Of a stretch of 64,000 nucleotides of DNA, positions 57,681-64,000 are shown piece by piece; positions within the stretch are counted from its first letter, which is position 1; each line of letters starts with the position of its first letter. The stretch is from Pachyseris speciosa (taxonomy: Eukaryota; Cnidaria; Anthozoa; Scleractinia; Pachyseridae). The notes beneath the pieces were generated by a model. It was not told where the DNA came from, did not search any database, and saw only the letters and a program-made list of their open reading frames with translations. The position numbers were made by a program, and so were the translations under genes. Where the stretch lies: the NCBI GenBank assembly GCA_016490735.1, contig JAEMWC010000104.1, forward strand, positions 767,001-831,000, read 5' to 3'.

Positions 57681-59100
57681 TAGGTTATGTAGTACTTTCC
57701 TAAGGTACGTAAATACTGGGAAAATCCCATGTATCGAATCCTAGTTATAGTACGTGTCTTCTTGGTGCGGATAAACAGGCTGGTGATTGTGCGTACACCA
57801 AGAAAATTCAAGTGACAACTGCCAAAAGGAACATTTGCCGAAGGGAAGGGGGGGGGGGGTAACTCCTACATATGGGCTACATAGGTATGTGCCGCGGGTT
57901 AGGGTATCGTTCTTGAGGTTCACAATCCTTACATAGGGTATCATTTTTGCCCATGTTGGCATAGTGTTCCCAGTGTGATCCTTAGGTAGGGTGCCTAAAT
58001 TGTATCAACTAAAATAGCAGTGCGTAAATACCCAGCTAAACGATTTTTTTTTGTTTTTCCGTGGCGGTAAGTCGTCGTTTGCATCGTCCCCGATTAGCCT
58101 GCGAAAACTGACAGTTTTGCGGCTTTTATTTCATGACGGTTCTTTCCGTTTTTTGTTTCGGGTTTGGGCCTTAAATAGGGCATGAATTTTCATTTGCTTG
58201 ATCCTTTAAAAGGGTCAGGGTTTAAGATCCTTCGCGGCACACACTTATCCTTAATTTATGGGAGAACCCCCCCCCCCCCCACCCCCCACGGGGCCTATTT
58301 GACGGTATTTCCAGTTATAGTCGTTACATTCACCGTCCTGACAATTTCAGCGTGAATCCGGATCTTGTTGATTTGAATCACCGTATACGTGCGCGTGATC
58401 AAACTACATACATACGATAGTTTTACGCTGTTGTCACGCTGCTTCTTGATAGAGCACAGTCATTCACTACCGTATGCGACTTTGGTGTTGCGGATATGAT
58501 CAAAGCGCGCTTAATATTCGTCGTGCGTACTCAACAGATATTCTGCAATATAGTACTTAATTAATTTTGTGTCTCGCGGAGAAAAATAGCGGTTTTTCAG
58601 CTTTTTTTTTTACAATAAACGCAGAAAACTGTGGTTTGTCATTAATTTGTTATAAAACAATTATCCTGCTCAATCTTGCGGAATATCGCCTCATTTTTAA
58701 TTATTCAACTCGGCTAGGCCTGTCCCAGTTGTGCTCTGCAGGATCTCCAGTTTTTTGTTGCGGCGCGAGTCGTGCAAGCGTCGTAGCCGTGAGTCAAGAG
58801 CGGCGCAGCCAGCCCTAATCTTCTCTCGGGTGCGCCGCTCGTTTGACTCGCGCCGCAACAACAACAACAAACACCGTAGGGCCTGCTCGCAGGCTAAATG
58901 GCTACTTGTGGCGTTATTAACGCTATCTGGCTTCTATCGTCTTGATTCCGATGCAATATATGTTCATTTGAACGTCATCGAGGCCGCATACCCATAAGTA
59001 AGGATTTGTAGACGGTAGACCGTTTGAAGAGGCATCTGGTGGCATTTCTAGGCTTGAAAGAATTGGAAGCAAAATATGGCCCTGGTAATTATCACAGCTA
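57681..59100. other. intergenic, repeats only
   Basis: Contains G- and C-runs (about 57848 and 58267) and a GCGGCGCGAGTC/GACTCGCGCCGC foldback at 58735-58895 related to 50075-50207. I see no gene. Confidence 0.55.
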
Positions 59101-59140
59101 AATCGTTTCGTTTAATTGATTGTACAGTACAACAGATTGT

Positions 59141-60540
59141 TGTGCGCAGGTGATTCTCAAAGAGGTAGCATCCAAGTGACACTAGACCACAATGGGGCTG
59201 GTATTGCTGGTGCTGGATTGCGATTTGTGAACTACCCAATTGGCATTTCAAGTGCCGGTTCTATTGATGTTCTAAGGCAGCAGGCTTACTTCTCAGCTGT
59301 TGGTGTTGCTGGTGGTCTGTACTTATGCAGCCTCTCATCCTTGAAATTTGACCTGCTCTGAAAAGCAACTCGGAAACGTATAATGGAATCAAGATGCTCT
59401 TTGGCTTTGAAAACAGAATTGGTTTCACTGACTTAGGAGCTCGAAAGGTAAAGTTTTTTTATCCGCTTTACAGAACACACATGCGCATTTAATCAGGTTC
59501 ATTTTTTTATTTTTATTTTTTGTTCTTGTGTGGGAACTAGGTTGGTGTATGGTATATGTATGATAATGAGTAAAAAGCAAAGGGTAAAATAATATTTTTT
59601 TTACTCAGTTCTAAACGTAATTTGTTACTGTAAAGGACTTGTTAGATATCTCTACCATTTTCCCAAATCTCGTAAGATGCAGTTCACTGGATAAGACCCT
59701 TGTTGTACACAGTGGGATTGCTGCAGGCACTATCAAACTTGTTTCTGGACGACTAAGTTGGACCAGAGGAGGATCAGTGGACAGCGGCGCGTGAGGAATC
59801 ATGGTTCAAATGTTGTTTCGCTTCATTTGACCTTCAGCTGTCGGAGAGAGCACATCTCGCCATTAGCATGTTGAACGAAGAATCTGATTGGTCAAAATTG
59901 TCACGTGAGAGGTGTCCAGCCTCCTCAGAAGTGGACTGTGCCATTCTCAGTTGAGAGTACTAGCTGGGACGCCTCTATGACAGTTTTGGCATCCCGGCTC
60001 AAAACACATAGAAAACACAAGTGTCTCTTCAAGATGCTGTAAACAACGTCTCGTGTGTACATAAACACATCAAGAGGACTGCTTCTTAAGTGTAACAAAG
60101 GCATAGTTAGCATGAAAGAAAGCACAGCGAGAATCTTCACGCAGTGTTAAACATGAGACTTTTACTGCCTTACAGTATTCTCAAGATTTTGGGACAATCT
60201 CCAAGTAGTCTTTGAAGAGAGTAACAAACTGGGGGGACAAGTGTTTCATCCACGAAAAGTTGTATCATCCAGTCCCGCAGACCAGCATGGATATCGATTT
60301 TGCAACCTCTTCCGTCTGCAGAGATCAGTGCTGAGACTGAAACTGCTATGAAAGAATTCGTTGAGAAAAGTCAAAGAATTGTCCGAACTGAAAACTCAAA
60401 GGACAAGGTTGGAGCCCTATCCCCAGCAGTTTACGCAGAGCAATCTGCAGATTGCACTAAAGTGGACTTAGAGAGAGGCCGAAGACTGAGTTGGCACCTC
60501 AACATGTTGCCCAACTCATGCAGTTCCTTGTAAGAAATTG
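59141..60540 (+). pseudogene. degenerate coding-like tract, family unknown
   Basis: Begins after an acceptor-like TTGTGCGCAG with an open stretch DSQRGSIQVTLDHNGAGIAG...SAVGVAGGLYLCSL. That stops at 59359 and continues in another frame as NGIKMLFGFENRIGFTDLG up to a GTAAAG donor-like site. Further coding-like pieces follow (TLVVHSGIAAGTIKLVSGRL at about 59695, then a frame at 60300-60533). Stops and shifts break it throughout, without a clear exon structure. It could be an old gene or retrocopy. I do not recognise the protein. Confidence 0.35.
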
Positions 60541-62940
60541 AGATGCTTGTATGATGATAGAGGAGAATAAAAAAGTTTTAAGAAAATAAGGATTCTGCAT
60601 TTAATTATATGTATTGTTTCTAAACAAAATGGGCCAATACGGAAAGTTTTTATTATTAACAGCCAGTTAACTGACAACTGACAAATGGACGACATTTTAA
60701 CTGACAACCGTCACATTTGCATCCCTCCATCCAGACCCTCATATAAGCAATTAATGAGAAGGACGAAAAAAGTTCTTAATTAACGTTTCTATAAATATCA
60801 AGAAATTTAGATAGCAACTTATCTGACTTTTGGCAATTTCTTAGCAACTTTTTGGCATTTCAGTGAGCAACTTTTTAGCCTTATACGAGCACAATCGGAA
60901 CAGGCGTAAACTCGGCCAGTACGGCCTCAGGCGATATTCCGCGCGATTTCGCAGGATAATTGTTAAATATACAACGGCTTTCTTGCATTCTGTTTGATTG
61001 AATTTTTTATGGCATGGCATAAAATTATATATACAATCTCCACGAATAAGCCAATTCCGTCGTTAGTGCTCCAAACGATCTGGGGAAAGGTTACTTTCGT
61101 GTGGAGATTTTCAGTAACACAAAACGTACGTGTTGATTTACTTGAATAGAAGGAATAGAGATTTTCAAGAGAGTCATTCGCACTTTACTGAAGTTTCCAT
61201 ACTATAGTCTTGAAGTCTACGAGAATATTTCATTCAATCCATGGAATAGTCAAAAGTACATGGTGCGATCAGTGTGATTTCTGATGCGTGAAGCCCCAAG
61301 TGAATAAATGATATTAATCACTGCCAAGAAACATTAGCGGTGCAGAAAGAATTTACTTTATAGAGCGTTTTCAGTCACGCAAGTAAAAAAAAATAAATAA
61401 AATAATCAACCATTCAATAGATAAAGTCAAGAAATTGTGATATTATAAAAGAGTAATAAATAAACAACATGCCAAAGTCTCAGGGCCGTGCGATATCCCG
61501 TACTCGAGTTATTCGGCAAAATGTACCACTCAAAATTATAGTGTTTTGTATGGAAACGACATCTTGGAGGGAGGCTATGGCGAGCCGTTTGTAGCAAAAT
61601 TTAATCCTTGAAATATATGTTTAATCCAACAAATATTGGTTTAATTTAATCAAGTGAAAATTCATTCAATCCATAATCCACCAAATATTAGTTTAATTTA
61701 AACCAGTTAAAAGTCATTCAATCTAATCGTAAATCTACATTTTCATTCAATTCAATCTTTTGATTTTTATCATTTAATCCAATTGCCTTGACTTTTGATT
61801 CAATCCAAACCTTGAAATATTTGTTTAACTCTTTTCCATACAACGTCACACATATGTGATGATAAATACTGCTTCCTTTTTATGGTTTATTTCTTGTTTA
61901 AAGTTTGTCAGAACGTTACAATAATTGTGTGAATAGGACCAACTGTGTTTTAGCAATCATTAAAGCTAAAAATAACGACTACAATACCAGAATTCCGCTG
62001 CATATCACCGATCGTTTAACAGCAAAGCCCAAAATGCTTGTTTTTTGGCCAGAGAATAACACCAAAATTTACACATTTTTGTGGCCAACTTTTTAATAAG
62101 AAAAACTGCCCAAATATCAAGATTCTACATTTACAGCAAACCTCAAGCTCTCTCCTTATTATCAGCTATGAAACGTTTCTCTCACATTTGGTGCCTGCCA
62201 CGTTTCAGCCCGTTTCTGAGATCCAATCTTGTGTGTCTTAACTGGACTCGTTGACGGCCGAAAAGAATTCTGGGAACTGTAACCACGCCGCGAGCATAGA
62301 ACTCTCCTTCAGTTCATTACATAGTTTTTCGATAAGTGCTGAGCCACCCGGTGCTACCAGCAAAATGTTGCATCGATGAGTATTTTTAGCGGTCAGAACT
62401 AGCCCACATTGCCTCGTTAGCTCCCCGAATCCACTTGCAGAAAGACAAGAGAGACAGGTTCCATATCGAGCCACCATCATCACAACAGAGCGTGTTTGGC
62501 ATCTCCATCAACATAAAACCGCCTCTCACCTCTGGTTTCTTTCAAAGGCTTTCCTTTACCCACATTCTAGCTTAATGATGCCAGCATGGGGGCTTCTGCA
62601 GAGGAAAATGGCTCAGAAAAGCACTCTAAAACTGACAATCGCACCACAGTCAAGCGATTCCACTGACTCGACAAACAACAGCCACTCGGGTGCATCACGT
62701 GACTCTAAAGCCTGGGTCCCCAGTATTTCAAGACAACAGATATTTTCATAATAACTCCATATATGAAGAAGTTAAGAGCCCCAGACCATTTATTGCCCAA
62801 AATCTGGTGAAATAAATAGCACCCACTTGGATCGAAAAGGGTTAAACCGGAAAATTTTATTCAATCTTCCTGGGCCGAGCGCGGCCAAGAGAAACCAGAG
62901 TAGGTTGAGTACTAGAGAGTGCACAGTTCTTTTGTAGCAA
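60541..62940. other. intergenic stretch
   Basis: AT-rich, with an end fragment related to the 8.6-kb repeat (TTTTTTATGGCATGGCATAA near 61003) and a segment of repeated TTCAATCCA/ATTTAATCCAA motifs at 61600-61800. No supported gene. Confidence 0.5.
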
Positions 62941-62944
62941 CAAC

Positions 62945-63032
62945 ATGGCGAGTGAAGAAGGTTTTGATTTAGAAAAAGACTCGCCGAAGTTTCTTGCAGA
63001 AGGTTTAGATAAAAGCGACAACCATTTTCAAG
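62945..63032 (+). CDS. possible first coding exon
   Basis: ATG in good context (AACAACATGG) opens an acidic stretch MASEEGFDLEKDSPKFLAEG and reaches a GTAATT donor after CAAG at 63032. No following exon can be placed in the last kilobase, so this is tentative. The frame continuing past the donor loses coding character. Confidence 0.3.
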
Positions 63033-63659
63033 GTAATTTTGACGCGAAAACTGTAGAAGCGCATGCTGAAGTTCTTAATCAAACTATTAGTTTGGTTAGG
63101 TTGTATCTCACCATTAGAATCATCACTGCTTGCCCAGCCATTTTCTTCACCATGTGCAGAGTAAACTTCTTTGAATTTAACGAATTCGAAGTCGTTTGCT
63201 CGTATGGTGGGAGATTTCTTGCCGACAGATTCCTTGATAGCATTTTTGCTGTCCATCATCTTCCTCGTTCGGCATTATCATGCCATTGGCAATCACCGAG
63301 TCCAATTTTAAGTTATGCTCTTCGCCGAGAATTTTTAGAGGACCCCCCACACACCCCCCTCTAAAAGCCACTCTCTAGAGACGGAGGCCTCATTATTATT
63401 TATTGAGTCTTACTTCGATTGATAAACGGGGCAGTCGACGTAGCCTCTCTGACCGATTGAGACATGATAGGTCCCACTAGATGTGCTGTTTGTGATCATG
63501 TTTCTAGCATGATCTAGTGCTCTCTGTACAGAAGTATCAGTACTTTAGTGCAACTTCAAGCCCGATTGTTGGAACCTGAAGCCTGTTGCATCTGGGAATT
63601 TGCCGTCGATGCTGTCCCCCGAAAGATATTCGAGGCACTTTCCAACATTTTAGGCTCGC

Positions 63660-63930
63660 GTTTAAATTGATCTTCTGTCCTCTCCATCATTCACAACAAA
63701 GCTCCTGAGTAACTCACTGAGGCATTTCACCTAGTTCGTGACAGTACTACTTATAACCTCGCAGACTCTAACTTTAATTTAGCACTTCAAAAACCCAACA
63801 CCAAAAACAACCACCGAAAACTTAAAGAATAGCTTTTCATACCGTGTTCCTAAGTTATGGAATTTACTTTCATCTGCGATTAAAGCAGAACCGTCTAGCT
63901 CTTGAGGTCTTTAGGAAATCATTATTTACA
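63660..63930 (+). mobile_element. LINE reverse transcriptase C-terminal remnant
   Basis: Frames broken by a stop and a shift read IIHNKAPE, LADSNFNLALQKPNT and NSFSYRVPKLWNLLSSAIKA. This is the usual end of CR1/jockey-type reverse transcriptases (compare the YR-x-x-K-LWNxLP pattern). It is a dead copy and runs towards the window edge. Confidence 0.75.
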
Positions 63931-64000
63931 CTCGGTCTCCATGACATCATTAGTTTTTATATACTTGTTATTCATGTAATTTTTATTCAATATGTCTTAT

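Noticed and set aside
62238..62483. 81-codon minus-strand frame as a gene
   Set aside because: It runs into repeat-like sequence, with no convincing exon borders or family.
63005..63371. Two overlapping minus-strand frames
   Set aside because: They are in different frames with no start or splice logic, and overlap the better-placed ATG at 62945.

Overview
The window looks like animal nuclear DNA, most likely from an anthozoan cnidarian such as a coral. It is AT-rich, its genes are cut into many short exons with GT-AG introns, and it is full of small foldback elements, a tRNA-derived SINE, LINE fragments and a Penelope-like retroelement. The species cannot be named from the sequence. Exon boundaries below were built by hand from splice sites, reading-frame phase and recalled protein families; no alignment was run.

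Layout: (1) 581-5798, minus strand: 5' part of MSH4 (meiotic MutS homologue), 13 exons including several micro-exons; the rest lies beyond the left edge. (2) 5.8-9.5 kb: intergenic, nested foldback repeats. (3) 9627-21866, minus: complete RUVBL2 (AAA+ ATPase), 15 exons, 471 codons. (4) 22069-29834, plus: an unrecognised seven-exon gene, head-to-head with RUVBL2, carrying an apparent one-base frameshift. (5) 32576-35312, minus: IDI1 (isopentenyl-diphosphate isomerase), two coding exons, with a piggyBac-like element in its intron. (6) 35495-46057, plus: complete COMMD9, eight exons, 199 aa, head-to-head with IDI1; its first intron carries a 41-bp minisatellite with a 371-bp higher-order period. 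(7) 46-64 kb: gene-poor and repeat-rich, holding a RecQ-like helicase fragment, a small secreted acidic protein gene (51154-52126, minus), a truncated LINE, a Penelope-like element (54725-56729) with a 17-bp target duplication, further LINE ends, a degenerate coding-like tract and a possible first exon near 62.95 kb.

The most striking non-protein signal is a set of hammerhead-ribozyme repeats. At 17.86-18.22 kb a tandem repeat of 262-bp period contains what reads as an intact type I hammerhead with all core residues and an extended stem I. Decayed relatives lie at 38.86-39.2 kb and, on the minus strand, at 52.3-52.8 kb. The Penelope-like element carries its own minimal hammerhead-like motif, whose core overlaps the stop codon of its endonuclease frame. 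This matches the retrozyme/Penelope hammerhead theme known from animals.

The genes do not form one pathway. They are ordinary conserved housekeeping or meiotic genes, two of them in head-to-head pairs that probably share short bidirectional promoters, set in transposon-rich sequence.
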